A DNA stretch of 64,000 nt from UTCFX2 sp963788305 (GTDB lineage Bacteria > Chloroflexota > Anaerolineae > Anaerolineales > UBA4823), in assembly GCA_963788305.1 (NCBI GenBank), contig CAWBGK010000018.1, forward strand, positions 186,001 through 250,000, in the 5' to 3' direction. Positions 17,935 through 27,465 of the stretch are shown in pieces; positions within the stretch are counted from its first letter, which is position 1; each line of letters begins with the position of its first letter. The notes beneath the pieces were generated by a model. It had not been told where the DNA came from. It saw only the letters and a list, made by a program, of their open reading frames with translations, and made no database searches. Made by a program: the position numbers and the translations under genes.

Positions 17935-19741
17935 CTATCGGGCGAGATCCCATTCAGCCACGTTGAAGAAGGGTGTGGCACCGGACATCTTTACATTCAG
18001 CAGGCGGTTCACTGATCCCAAAGAGGTCCGGGTCTTGCCATAAACCCCAGCCAGAAGCATTGTCGAAGATATATTTTGTAATCTTGTGAAAAGTCTGCTG
18101 GCGCTCAGCAAAATCGACCTGGGTCTCTTGAGCAGCAAACAACTCTTCCAGGGTTTCGTCGCATAAGCCAGAGCCATTCACACCGTCCGGATAGTCATCG
18201 GACGGGATCTCCGCACATCGCCAGACAACCGTGTTCGGGTCGGGGAAATCAGACGAATCGGAGTATTCGATCATGTCCAACGAGAAGTTTGAAGACGGGC
18301 CGTCTTCGCCATAAGTGGCGAAGAAGATGTCCGCGTCGAAGCTCTGAAGGTCGAGCTTGATGCCGATTTCGGCCAGCTCTTGCTGGGCTACAGCCTGGGT
18401 ATCCTGGCGGACTTCGCGATTGGTCGTGCCGTAGATCGATTACCAGGTCCTCTCCGTCTTTCTCACGCACACCGTCGCCGTTGGTGTCCACCCATCCGGC
18501 TTCATCCAGAAGCGCTTTGGCCTTTTCGGGATCATAAGGGTAGGGCGTGATGGATGGGATCAACCCAGGGCGAGTTGTCCCAATCGGTGGCAGCCACACC
18601 CGTGCGTCCGAGCAGCAGGTCGTCGACCAGCTTCTGGCGGTTGAAACCATAGGCAATCGCCTGCCTGACTCTCACGTCTTTCATGGCCGGTTTGCCCTTC
18701 TCGGGGTGCTGGTTGAAATAGATCCCTTCGTTGTAACCCGAGAAGGAGTTGAAGATCGTTATCCCGGCTTCTTCAAGCTCGGGCAGGTCGGAGTAGGCGA
18801 AGAAGGTGCCTACATCGCCGTCGCCGGCTTTAAGTGCCGCGATCTGAGATGCGTCATCGGGCACGAAGCGGAAAAAGATCTCATCAAGCTTGGGGCGCTC
18901 GAGCCAGTAATTTTCGTTGACTACAAACCGGGCAAAGCTGCCCGATTCCCATTCATCAAAGACGAATGGGCCGCAGCCGACGGTTGGCGCCTTGTTGTAT
19001 TCGACGGTATCGAGCGTGCCTTCTGCCTCAAACATGGGCTCAACGATGTGCTTTGGAAGAATGGTAGCTCCGCTCATCCCGCCGAAGAGCTCGCGACAGC
19101 CAGGGGGCGTAGGGATCTGTGAAGGTCACGGACACGGTGCGTTCATCAGGAGTATCGATAGATTCGGCTAAGTCGAATGGGGCGCGAGATGCGACAGCGT
19201 TTACATCAGCCATCAGCATGTCGTAGGTGAATTTGAAGTCTGCAGAGGTGATCGGCGTTCCGTCCGACCATTTAATGTCGTCTCGCAGCTTCAAAGTGAT
19301 TGTTCGTCCGTCCTCAGATAACCCACCATTTTCTATTGAAGGGATTTCGGAAACCAGGTTCGGGATGGGTTCGTTATTCTCATCGAACCACCACCCCTGG
19401 CAGGCATAGATTGGATAGATCGCTGTAACGAACCACATGTTGGTATACAGCGAGTTCAACGTGTCGAACTCCTGGGTCCAGATCAGCGTGGCTACTTTTT
19501 TCTCAGCAGGTTCAGCGGGTGGAGGTGCTTCGGTTTCGACTGGAGCGGGGGGTTCGGTTGCTTCAACAACTGGAGCTGCGGGCTCCTCTACAGCGGGGGC
19601 TTCGGTAGACACTGGCGGAGCTGGAGCTTCTGTCTCAACCGGTGCCGGGGCGGGCGTCGCGGCTGGGGCGCAGCCAGCCAGGACCAGGCTGGCTATCACA
19701 AACAGGAATAGGATCGTTCGGGCGATTCTTATCGGAAACAT
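17935..19741 (-). CDS. Peptide-binding lipoprotein (SBP family 5), copy 1, four frameshifts
   Basis: This is the extracellular substrate receptor of the peptide ABC importer. The start at 19741 gives a lipoprotein signal FVIASLVLAGC followed by a long Ala/Pro/Glu/Val linker. Family-5 landmarks are LIWTQEFDTLNSLY, ITLKLRDDIKWSDGTPITS and NENYWLERPKLDEI. VRVRQAIAYGFNRQKLV and PYDPEKAKALLDEAGW follow. The last segment includes DTNGDG and ends FFNVAEWDLAR. The pieces occupy successive frames with four +1 shifts, near 19090, 18580, 18430 and 18010. Repaired length is about 600 residues. A paralogue lies immediately upstream in the same operon. Confidence 0.88.
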
Positions 19742-19986
19742 TCGGTTCTCCTTCTCAAATAATTTATTGGACTTTTTTATGAGAATGCTTGACCAACTGT
19801 TTACTTGCGATTGTTTTCTTGCTGCCGCCGGTTGATTCACCTCCTTGCTATTAAATTATTATATATCGAATGCCAGATAAGTAAAGTAAACTGGTGGTCA
19901 AAAATCGGATTGATTTTCTTAAACACTTTGTGCAATTTTCATCGATTTGAAATCAGAATAGTCAAATTAACCAGAAACAAACACCG

Positions 19987-20005
19987 AAGAGCCCTGGAGG
20001 CTCTT
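19987..20005 (-). terminator. Hairpin between the two binding-protein genes
   Basis: AAGAGCC/GGCTCTT with a five-base loop lies about 40 bases after the stop of copy 2. On the minus strand it is followed by CGGTGTTTGTTTC, only modestly U-rich. It may act as a partial terminator or an RNA-stability element that sets the level of the upstream binding protein relative to the rest of the operon. Confidence 0.45.
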
Positions 20006-20045
20006 GGGTGTGGTCAGAAGATGCTTTTTAGGAATTGGAACCGGT

Positions 20046-21816
20046 TTACGGTTGAATTTCCCATTCCAGGATGTTATAGAACGGCGTGATCCCAGAGAGC
20101 TGGACGTTCTTCAGCCGCGGATTGGCTGCCCAGAAGTCCGGGTCGTTCCAGAGGCCGACAAAATAGGCTTTCTCGAAGATGGTCTTGGAGATCGCATGAA
20201 AGGTCTGCTGGCGCTGTTCGACGTCAATTTCGGCAGACTGCTGCTTGAATAAGGCGTCGAGCTCCTGGTCGCACAGGTACGACCAGTTCTCGCCATCTGG
20301 AAGCTCCTGCGAAGGGATATGGTCGCACAGGAAATCGTTCGTCCCCGGTTCCGGATAATTTAAAGTGCGGGCTGCATATTGAAAGATATCGAGCTGCCCG
20401 GTCGCAGCCGGTCCGCCCTGTCCCAGATCCGCGAAGAAAACCGCCGAATCGTAATTCGAAGGAGTCACGCTTACACCGATCGCAGCCAGATATTTTTGGA
20501 TTTCAAGCTGCACAGCCTGGCGGACTTCAGAAGTCGTGGTCCCATAGGTCAGGGTCAATTCGACACCGTCTTTGTCCCGGCTGCCGTTTGCATTGCTGTC
20601 CACCCAGCCGGCTTCGTCCAGCAGGCTTTTCGCCTTTTCCGGATCGTAAGCCCACGGCTTGAGGCCGGGGTCGATGTACGGGGTCTCGTCCCAATAAGAA
20701 ATCGCGGTCTTGCGGTCGCCGGCGTATAGAATTCTGGATGATCGCCTCCCGATCCACCGCCATCGCGATCGCCTGACGAACCCGGACGTCCTGGAGCGCC
20801 GGGTGACCGTTGGTCGGGTCCAGGAAATAAAAGAAACCTTCTCGATAGCCCGAATTCACAGCCAATATCTGCATATTCGCGGCTTTCATGATCGGAACCT
20901 GGGTTGTGCTGTCGACCAGAAAGATCGAAAGATCCGCCTGTCCAGCGATGATCGCCTGAGCTTTTGAGGCATCATCGGGGAAAAACTTTACGAGTATTTT
21001 CCCGATCAACGGATAGTCCCGCCAGTAGTTCTCGTTGGTTTTGAATGTGACGCTTTCGCCGTCCACTTCGCTTTCAAAGACAAACGGTCCGCAGCCAACC
21101 CCCGGCGTGAAGTTCCAGGCCGCTTCCTGGATCGAGCCCTGTGCGCTGAACTCGGGCTCGAGGATATGGGCGGGCAGCAGAACCTTCCACAACGAGTACA
21201 GCCAGGCATTGTTCGGCTCTTTGAAACGGACAACCACTGTCTGCGGGTCCGGTGCGCTGACCTCCTCGATCAGGTCATAAGGAGTCAGGTTTAGGACGTT
21301 GTTCTGCGGGTCGGTGATCATTTGATACGTAAATTGAAAATCCTTGCTGGTGATCGGCTCGCCGTCCGACCAGGCGATATCGTCCCGCAGTCGAAAGGTG
21401 ATTTCCCGGCCGTCGGCTGAGACACCGCCGTCCTTCACAGTGGGAATTTGCTTCACCAAAACAGGCAGTGCATTTTCCTGGTCGTCGAAGTCCCAGGCGC
21501 TGCAGTTCCAGATTCCGTATACGATCTGTGAGGAGAGGTTCTGGGCATACAGCGGGTTAAGCATGTCAAATTCTTGATTGAATGCCAGGATTGCGGTTTG
21601 GTCTCCAACCGTCCGCCGTAGTTCTTCGGTTGCGGCGGAGGTTTCGGCCGCGGGCGGCGCTGCTGTCGTCTCAGCGGCTGCTGCAGGGGTCTGGAGAGCG
21701 GGGATTTCGGTTGGTAGGGGCTCTGCCGGGGTCGGTGTGCTGGCGCTTTGACAGGCCGAAAAGAACAGCGTGGTGAAGACCAAAAAACTCAAAAAGGTTG
21801 TGCGGCGTCTTGGCAT
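20046..21816 (-). CDS. Peptide-binding lipoprotein (SBP family 5), copy 2, one frameshift
   Basis: This first gene of the peptide-transport operon encodes a paralogue of the next binding protein. It has a lipoprotein signal ending FFSACQS, a Thr/Ala/Pro linker, LAFNQEFDMLNPLY, ITFRLRDDIAWSDGEPITS, NENYWRDYPLIGKI and VRVRQAIAMAVDREAI. The C-terminus LSGITPFYNILEWEIQP mirrors copy 1. One +1 shift near 20725 splits it; the alternate frame supplies GDRKTAISYWDE. Conserved order but many substitutions relative to copy 1 suggest an old duplication with different ligand preference. Confidence 0.9.
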
Positions 21817-21879
21817 TTTTCCTCCTTCAAATACTTCTGTTCAACAGGCGATCCGAGGCGAAGGTTTCCAGGAAGGATG

Positions 21880-21920
21880 GTTTATAATGGGGTTTCTGAG
21901 TCCCGACCTTCATTATAAAC
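21880..21920. promoter_or_regulatory. Palindromic divergent control region with mirrored -10 boxes
   Basis: GTTTATAATG (21880-21889) and its exact complement CATTATAAAC (21911-21920) form a 10-bp inverted repeat spaced by 21 bases. Each arm contains TATAAT, one reading toward azlC (plus) and one toward the peptide-transport operon (minus). This suits overlapping divergent promoters or an operator bound by a dimeric regulator. No good -35 boxes are seen. Confidence 0.5.
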
Positions 21921-21933
21921 GAACTTTCTCGCG

Positions 21934-22668
21934 ATGCCTTCCGCCTCAAAGCTTTTCACCGCCGGCGTCCGCGCCGAGCTCCCGATCCTGATCGGTGTCA
22001 TTCCTTTCGGGATGATTTACGGCGTGCTTGCCCTGGAATCCGGCCTGACCCGGGCTCAATCCCAGGCGATGTCGGCGATCGTTTTTGCCGGTTCATCGCA
22101 GATTGTCGCCACGCAGCTGGTGAGCGTCGGCGCTCCGGGGCTGGTGATGATCCTGACGATCGCGGTGATCAACCTTCGTCACGCCCTCTACGGCGCCTCG
22201 ATGGCTCCTTATCTAAAACATTTGCGCCCGGCCTGGAAATGGCTGCTGGCTTACCTGCTGACGGACGAAGCCTATGCGGTCTCGGTGATCTTCTACCAGA
22301 AGACCGACCAGGATGCCATCCCGCCCGCCGAAGGGTCGAGTGAATCCCCGCCCTCCCGGCCGGCTGACAACCGGCATTGGTTTATGCTGGGTGCAGGCCT
22401 GGCTCTCTGGACCTCCTGGCAGCTGAGCACGGCGGTTGGGATCTCGCTCGGCGCGATCGTGCCCCAATCCTGGTCGCTGGACTTCACGCTCGCCCTGACC
22501 TTTATTGCCCTGGTCGTCCCGAATTTGAAAGATCGCCCGGGGGTTGCTTCCGCACTGGCAGCTGGGATTGCGGCGATCGCGTTCTATGCCGTGCCTTATA
22601 AATTAGGCCTGGTAATCGCTGCTCTGATCGGGATCTTTGTCGGTCTGCTGGTGGAGAAAAACCGGTGA
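21934..22668 (+). CDS. azlC: Branched-chain amino-acid exporter subunit AzlC
   Basis: AzlC is the large subunit of a two-component exporter of branched-chain and related amino acids. The 244-residue protein has the family N-terminus FTAGVRAELPILIGVIPFGMIYG, shown here only in part as the core ELPILIGVIPFG, then FAGSSQ and INLRHALYGAS. About six membrane helices are present, with a charged loop in the middle that is longer than usual (residues 110-130). No ribosome site precedes the ATG. It overlaps azlD by four bases (GTGA). Confidence 0.93.
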   Translation: MPSASKLFTAGVRAELPILIGVIPFGMIYGVLALESGLTRAQSQAMSAIVFAGSSQIVATQLVSVGAPGLVMILTIAVINLRHALYGASMAPYLKHLRPAWKWLLAYLLTDEAYAVSVIFYQKTDQDAIPPAEGSSESPPSRPADNRHWFMLGAGLALWTSWQLSTAVGISLGAIVPQSWSLDFTLALTFIALVVPNLKDRPGVASALAAGIAAIAFYAVPYKLGLVIAALIGIFVGLLVEKNR

Positions 22669-22988
22669 ACATCTGGCTCGTAATGATCCTGGCCGGGATG
22701 GCGACTTTTGCAATCCGCCTTTCTTTCATTGTGCTGATGGATCACAGCACGATGCCGCCCGTGGTCGTTCGCTCGCTGCGCTACATCCCACCGGCCGTTC
22801 TGTCGGCGATCATCTTCCCCGAGCTTTTTTTGCGGGACGGAGCATTCGATTTCTCGCTTGGAAATGCTCGGCTGATTGCTGGCCTGGTCGCCGGGGTGGT
22901 CGCCTGGCGGACGCGCAACGCCGTGCTGACGATCGTCGTCGGGATGGCTGCGCTGTGGGCGGTGACCTGGTTGGCTGCCCAATTTTAA
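22665..22988 (+). CDS. azlD: Branched-chain amino-acid exporter subunit AzlD
   Basis: The 107-residue protein has four hydrophobic segments and AzlD features: MATFAIRLSFIVLM, the segment RYIPPAVLSAIIFPEL, and NARLIAGLVAGVVAW. It starts with GTG inside the azlC stop, so the two subunits are translationally coupled. Length is usual. Confidence 0.92.
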   Translation: MNIWLVMILAGMATFAIRLSFIVLMDHSTMPPVVVRSLRYIPPAVLSAIIFPELFLRDGAFDFSLGNARLIAGLVAGVVAWRTRNAVLTIVVGMAALWAVTWLAAQF

Positions 22989-23003
22989 TTCGAACTGCTG
23001 TGC

Positions 23004-23009
23004 TATAAT
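23004..23009 (+). promoter_or_regulatory. -10 box immediately upstream of the AddB-like gene
   Basis: A perfect TATAAT ends 8 bases before ATG 23018. The intervening CCGAGGGG is too close to the start codon to act as a normal ribosome site. A transcript from here would be leaderless or nearly so. No clear -35 is seen. Confidence 0.45.
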
Positions 23010-23017
23010 CCGAGGGG

Positions 23018-25192
23018 ATGTCGATCCTACCTCTTGAGTTGACCCCCGATCAGAATTCGCTGGTTTCGGCTGCTTTGGATGGCTCTGTTTTTCTTGAAGG
23101 TCCCGCTGGCGCCGGAAAAACCACAGCCGCGGCCGCCCGGCTTTTGCGGATGCTTCAGTCCGGCTTCCCCGGGGACCGAATCCTCGTGCTCGCCCCTCAG
23201 CGCACGCTTCTGCAGCCGTATGAGGATACCTTGCGCCGTCCGGATATACCACCTGGAGGGATGCCCACTTTGCTCACCGTCGGCGGTTTGGCCCGCCGAA
23301 TGGTCGATCTGTTCTGGCCGTTAGCAGCTCCACCGGCTGGTTTCCTGCACCCGGATCAACCACCCGTTTTCCTGACGTTGGAGACCGCTCAATACTACCT
23401 GGCCAGGGTTGTGCGACCGCTGATCGAAGAAAGCCGCCTGTTCGATTCCGTCACCATCCAGCGCAGCCGGATGTACAGCCAGATCCTCGATAACCTGAAC
23501 AAGTCAGCGGTTGTCGGTTTTCCCCATTCAGAAATCGGCGCTCGCTTGAAGGATTCCTGGATCGGTGATATTAGCCAGCTGCGTGTATATGAAGATGTTC
23601 AGACCTGCGCTTCTGCTTTCCGGGATTTCTGTCTGCAGCACAACCTGCTTGACTTTTCCCTGCAGATCGAAATCTTCAGCCAGGTGCTCTGGCCGCTGAC
23701 CCTCTGCCGGGAAGCCCTGTGTGGTGCCTACCAGGCCTTGTTCTATGAAAACCTCGAAGAGGACACTCCTGTCGCCCATGACCTGCTGCTAGAATGGCTT
23801 CCGGAATTTAAATCGGCGCTGGTGCTGTTCGACTGGCAGGCCGGCTACCGCCGCTTTTTGGGGGCAGATCCAGCGTCGGGTTACCGATTAAAAACCGCCT
23901 GCTCTCAAGCGCGAGCTTTCCCGGTTTCGCTCGTCCAGGGTGCAGGGCTGCAGGCCCTCGAAGCCAGGCTTGGCAAGGCGCTGGACAGGGGGGTGAAGCC
24001 GCATTTCCTGTTTTTGGGTGAGGGGTCGCTCGCGGCACCCACCGCGCCGAAAACCAGGAAATTGGATCACCAGGTGGGGGAATTCCTCCAGCCCAGGGTA
24101 TTCCGTTTTTACCCGGAGATGCTCGATTGGGTTGCCCTCAGGATCTCACAGTTGATCAAAGGCGGTCTGCCTCCGGGGGAAATCGTCGTGCTTGCGCCTT
24201 ACCTGTCGGATTCGCTGCGATTTTCCCTGGTCGAGCGTCTTGAAGCCCGCGGGATCCCGGCGCGCTCGCACCGGCCTTCGCGTTCGCTTCGTGAAGAGCC
24301 GGCAGTCGAGTGTTTGCTCACGCTGGCGGCTCTCGCCCGACCCGAATGGGGGATCTGTCCGAGTGAATTCGAAGTCGCCTCAGCGTTTGTCCAGGCGATC
24401 CAGGACCTTGACCTGGTTCGCGCCGGCCTCCTGCAGAAAATCGTTTATCGGACGAAGGCTGCTGGTTTCAAGCTTTCTTCTTTTGACTTGATCGGCCTGG
24501 AGATGCAGGGACGGATCACCTATCGCCTGGGGGAGCGCTACGAGAAGCTGCGCAGCTGGCTGGAAGCGTCTTCCTCTCAGACTCAGGAGCTGGACCATTT
24601 TTTCAGCAGGCTGTTTGGAGAGCTGCTCACCCAGCCCGGGTTTGGATTTCAAAACAGCTATGATTCCGGTCAGACGACCGCAAACCTGATCGAATCGATC
24701 CAAAAATTCCGCCGGGTGGTTGGTCCGGTCCTCGGCCCGGAAGGGGTCCCCGTGGGCAGGGAATATCTGCTGATGGTCCAGGAGGGTCTGATCGCCGCCC
24801 AGTACCTGGGGGGTTGGCGTGACAAGGAACAGGATGCGGTCTTGCTCGCGCCAGCCTACACCTTCTTGATGGCAAATCGCCCGGTCGAGGTCCAATTCTG
24901 GTTGGATATTGGCGGGCGCGGCTGGGTGGAGAGGCTGCTGCAGCCGCTGACGCACCCATACGTCCTCAGCCGCCGCTGGCCGGCCGATCGGGCCTGGTCT
25001 GAAGCAGACGAATACGCCGCCGGGAGCGAATCGCTTCGCCGGCTTGCGGTTGGTTTGATGCGCCGCTGCCGAAGGGCCGTGGTTCTTGGCTTGAGCGAAT
25101 TCAACGAGCAGGGCTACGAGCAGCGCGGCCCGTTGCTGGCTGCATTCCAGCGCCTTCTGCGGGAAGCCGTTGCCGGAGAGGAGGCTGCGTGA
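23018..25192 (+). CDS. AddB-like superfamily I helicase homologue with degenerate Walker B
   Basis: The 724-residue protein has an intact P-loop GPAGAGKT (residues 28-35), a motif Ia region RILVLAPQRTLLQPY and an LLTVGGLARRM segment. These place it with UvrD/AddB-like superfamily I proteins. The expected Walker B (DExxD) is replaced by YENLEEDTP around 243-251, and motif III (GDxxQ) by FDWQAGYRRFLGADP. A later ILVLAP-like repeat, GEIVVLAPYLSDSLRFSLVERL, resembles the second RecA half. There is no C-terminal nuclease domain. AddB and RecC proteins likewise combine helicase folds with lost motifs, so a structural or scanning role is likely. It overlaps the next helicase gene by GTGA. Confidence 0.75.
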   Translation: MSILPLELTPDQNSLVSAALDGSVFLEGPAGAGKTTAAAARLLRMLQSGFPGDRILVLAPQRTLLQPYEDTLRRPDIPPGGMPTLLTVGGLARRMVDLFWPLAAPPAGFLHPDQPPVFLTLETAQYYLARVVRPLIEESRLFDSVTIQRSRMYSQILDNLNKSAVVGFPHSEIGARLKDSWIGDISQLRVYEDVQTCASAFRDFCLQHNLLDFSLQIEIFSQVLWPLTLCREALCGAYQALFYENLEEDTPVAHDLLLEWLPEFKSALVLFDWQAGYRRFLGADPASGYRLKTACSQARAFPVSLVQGAGLQALEARLGKALDRGVKPHFLFLGEGSLAAPTAPKTRKLDHQVGEFLQPRVFRFYPEMLDWVALRISQLIKGGLPPGEIVVLAPYLSDSLRFSLVERLEARGIPARSHRPSRSLREEPAVECLLTLAALARPEWGICPSEFEVASAFVQAIQDLDLVRAGLLQKIVYRTKAAGFKLSSFDLIGLEMQGRITYRLGERYEKLRSWLEASSSQTQELDHFFSRLFGELLTQPGFGFQNSYDSGQTTANLIESIQKFRRVVGPVLGPEGVPVGREYLLMVQEGLIAAQYLGGWRDKEQDAVLLAPAYTFLMANRPVEVQFWLDIGGRGWVERLLQPLTHPYVLSRRWPADRAWSEADEYAAGSESLRRLAVGLMRRCRRAVVLGLSEFNEQGYEQRGPLLAAFQRLLREAVAGEEAA

Positions 25193-27465
25193 ACCTCTCG
25201 GCGGTCAAGCTCCGGCCTGCACAGCAGGAGATCATGTCCTACCGCAGCGGCTGGATGGGTGTCTCGGCTGTCCCCGGCTCGGGGAAGACCTGGACGCTCT
25301 CGCTGCTGGCTGCGCAGATCGTCGCTTCGGACGTTCTGGATGACGACCAGGAGGTATTGGTCGTCACGCTGGTCAATTCAGCGGTAGATAACTTCTACCG
25401 CCGGGTAAGCGCGTTTGTGGAAGCGCACGGGCTGCTGCCGTATATGGGCTACCGCGTCCGGACGCTGCATGGGCTGGCGCACGATATCGTCCGCGAGCGG
25501 CCCGGACTGGTTCAGCTGGACGACCAGTTCACGATCCTGGATGAACGCGAGTCCAGCTCAATCCTTCGGGATGCCAGCCAGATCTGGCTCCGCACCCATC
25601 CTGGCGAATTGGACTCATATCTCAAGCCAGAGCTGGAAGAGTACAAACGCCGAAAAATCAGCCATGATCAGCTCCCGGAGGTCGTCCGAGACATCGCCTT
25701 GAGCGTGATCCGCACGGCCAAAGACCTCCGGCAGAGCCCTGAATTTCTCCGCACTCGCCTGGATGCGCTCGCTCTCCCGCTGCCTCTGGCGCAGCTTGGC
25801 GCAGATATCTACCTCGATTACCAGCGCGCCCTGGACTATCGCGGCGCGGTCGATTTCGATGATCTGATCCGATTGGCCCTGCAGGCTCTTGAGACCGACC
25901 CGGGCTACCTGGAGCGCCTGCGCGGCCGCTGGCCTTATATCCTCGAAGATGAAGCCCAGGACAGCAGCCGCCTCCAGGAAGAAATCTTAAAACTGCTCGC
26001 AGGCCCGCGCGGCAGCTGGGTTCGAGTTGGGGACCCGAACCAGGCGATCTACGCGACCTTCACGACCGCCAGCCCGCGCTTCCTGATCGAATTCCTCGCC
26101 CGGCCGGAAGTCGAGCGGCATGACCTGCCGAACTCTGGACGCTCGACAAGAAGCATCATCGCTCTCGCCAACGAGCTGGTTCGCTGGACGCGCTCAGATC
26201 ACCCCATACCCACCGTGCGCGATGCACTGACCGACCAGCCGATGATCCAACCTGCACCGCCGTATGATCCGCAGCCAAATCCACCCGACGACCCGACCCA
26301 GATTTTTCTATATCAAAAAAGGCTGACCCCCCAAAATGAGATCAGCGTTGTCGCAAAATCGCTCGCAGCCTGGATCCCTGAGCATCAGGAGGAAACAGTC
26401 GCCGTGCTCGTCCCGCGCAACACCCGCGGCGAAGAGCTGGTGGACGAGCTGGAGGCGCTCGGTGTGCCTTTTGAAGACGGCCTTCTGCGCGCTTCGAAGG
26501 CGACCCGGGTCGCCGTTGGGATATTTGAAAAGCTGCTGAGCTGCCTTTCCGAGCCAGGCTCGGCGGGAAAGCTGGCCGCGGCCTTCAAAGTCTGGCGGAC
26601 CGAAGGCCGGCAGGGGGACGGTCGTGCCGATACAGCAGGAGAGGCGTGTGAGGAGCTGATCCGCAAGCTCAGGCGGGTCGAGGATTTTTTGTGGCCTGGA
26701 CCGATTTCGGATTGGCTTTTCGATTTGATTCAAGCCGGGCAGAATGATGAAATCGTGCAGCTATTGGTTGATTTTCGCACGGACATGCGCCGCTGGCATC
26801 GTGCTGTCCAGCTCCCGATCGACCAGCTTGTGCTCACGATCGCACAGGATTTTTTCACCAATCCGCCCGATCTCGCCCTGGCTCATAAGCTTGCCGTGCT
26901 TCTGCGCCAGTCTGCCCAGGCAAATCCATTCTGGCGGCTTCCGGATTTGAGCAGGGAGCTTTCGGTCATTTCCCGCCATGAAAACCGTTTCGTCGGTTTT
27001 AGCGAGGAGGACCTCGGTTTCGACCCTGAACGCTACAAAGGCAAGGTCGTGATCGCCACGATGCACAAAGCGAAAGGGCTGGAGTGGGACCGGGTCTATC
27101 TGATGTCCGTCAATAATTACGATTTCCCTTCAGCGGAGCAGGGAGATTCATTTATCGGAGAGCGCAAATTCGTGCGCGACTTCTTGAACCTGCAGGCAGA
27201 GGCATTGGGGCAGCTGCATTCGCTGCTTGAGCCTGACGAATTCGAATGGGCCGGTGAAGGCTCGTACAGCGCTTCCGCCCGGCTGGATTATGCCCGCGAG
27301 CGGTTGAGGCTGCTTTATGTTGGGATCACCCGCGCCAGGCGAGAGCTTGTGGTCACATGGAATACCGGGCGAAACGGCTATCAGACGCCAGCCGCAGCGC
27401 TGGTCGCATTGCAGAATTTTCAAGCCAGTGTCATGGCAGGCACATCGAAGGAAGAAGACGATTGA
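25189..27465 (+). CDS. UvrD/AddA-type ATP-dependent DNA helicase without nuclease domain
   Basis: All superfamily I helicase motifs are present in this 758-residue protein. They are Walker A AVPGSGKT (27-34), Ia VLVVTLVNSAVDNF, Walker B ILEDEAQDSS (DEAQD 254-258), III GDPNQAIY (281-288), motif V IATMHKAKGLEWD and motif VI LLYVGITRARREL. It should be an active 3'-5' translocase. Classical AddA carries a C-terminal RecB-type nuclease; here the protein ends soon after motif VI, and the nuclease is the next gene. Start GTG lies in the stop of the AddB-like gene and the stop overlaps the nuclease start, so the three are translated as a unit. Confidence 0.9.
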   Translation: MNLSAVKLRPAQQEIMSYRSGWMGVSAVPGSGKTWTLSLLAAQIVASDVLDDDQEVLVVTLVNSAVDNFYRRVSAFVEAHGLLPYMGYRVRTLHGLAHDIVRERPGLVQLDDQFTILDERESSSILRDASQIWLRTHPGELDSYLKPELEEYKRRKISHDQLPEVVRDIALSVIRTAKDLRQSPEFLRTRLDALALPLPLAQLGADIYLDYQRALDYRGAVDFDDLIRLALQALETDPGYLERLRGRWPYILEDEAQDSSRLQEEILKLLAGPRGSWVRVGDPNQAIYATFTTASPRFLIEFLARPEVERHDLPNSGRSTRSIIALANELVRWTRSDHPIPTVRDALTDQPMIQPAPPYDPQPNPPDDPTQIFLYQKRLTPQNEISVVAKSLAAWIPEHQEETVAVLVPRNTRGEELVDELEALGVPFEDGLLRASKATRVAVGIFEKLLSCLSEPGSAGKLAAAFKVWRTEGRQGDGRADTAGEACEELIRKLRRVEDFLWPGPISDWLFDLIQAGQNDEIVQLLVDFRTDMRRWHRAVQLPIDQLVLTIAQDFFTNPPDLALAHKLAVLLRQSAQANPFWRLPDLSRELSVISRHENRFVGFSEEDLGFDPERYKGKVVIATMHKAKGLEWDRVYLMSVNNYDFPSAEQGDSFIGERKFVRDFLNLQAEALGQLHSLLEPDEFEWAGEGSYSASARLDYARERLRLLYVGITRARRELVVTWNTGRNGYQTPAAALVALQNFQASVMAGTSKEEDD

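Noticed and set aside
13788..21816. Peptide operon as a decayed pseudogene cluster
   Set aside because: All motifs remain in order with single-base shifts and no internal deletions or degraded segments; sequence error explains it better.
22596..23252. Long minus-strand open frame opposite azlD and the AddB-like gene
   Set aside because: Antisense to two clear genes, arginine/serine-rich composition typical of shadow frames in GC-rich DNA.
24380..24955. 191-codon minus-strand open frame
   Set aside because: Lies wholly opposite the AddB-like coding sequence and shows no motif of its own.
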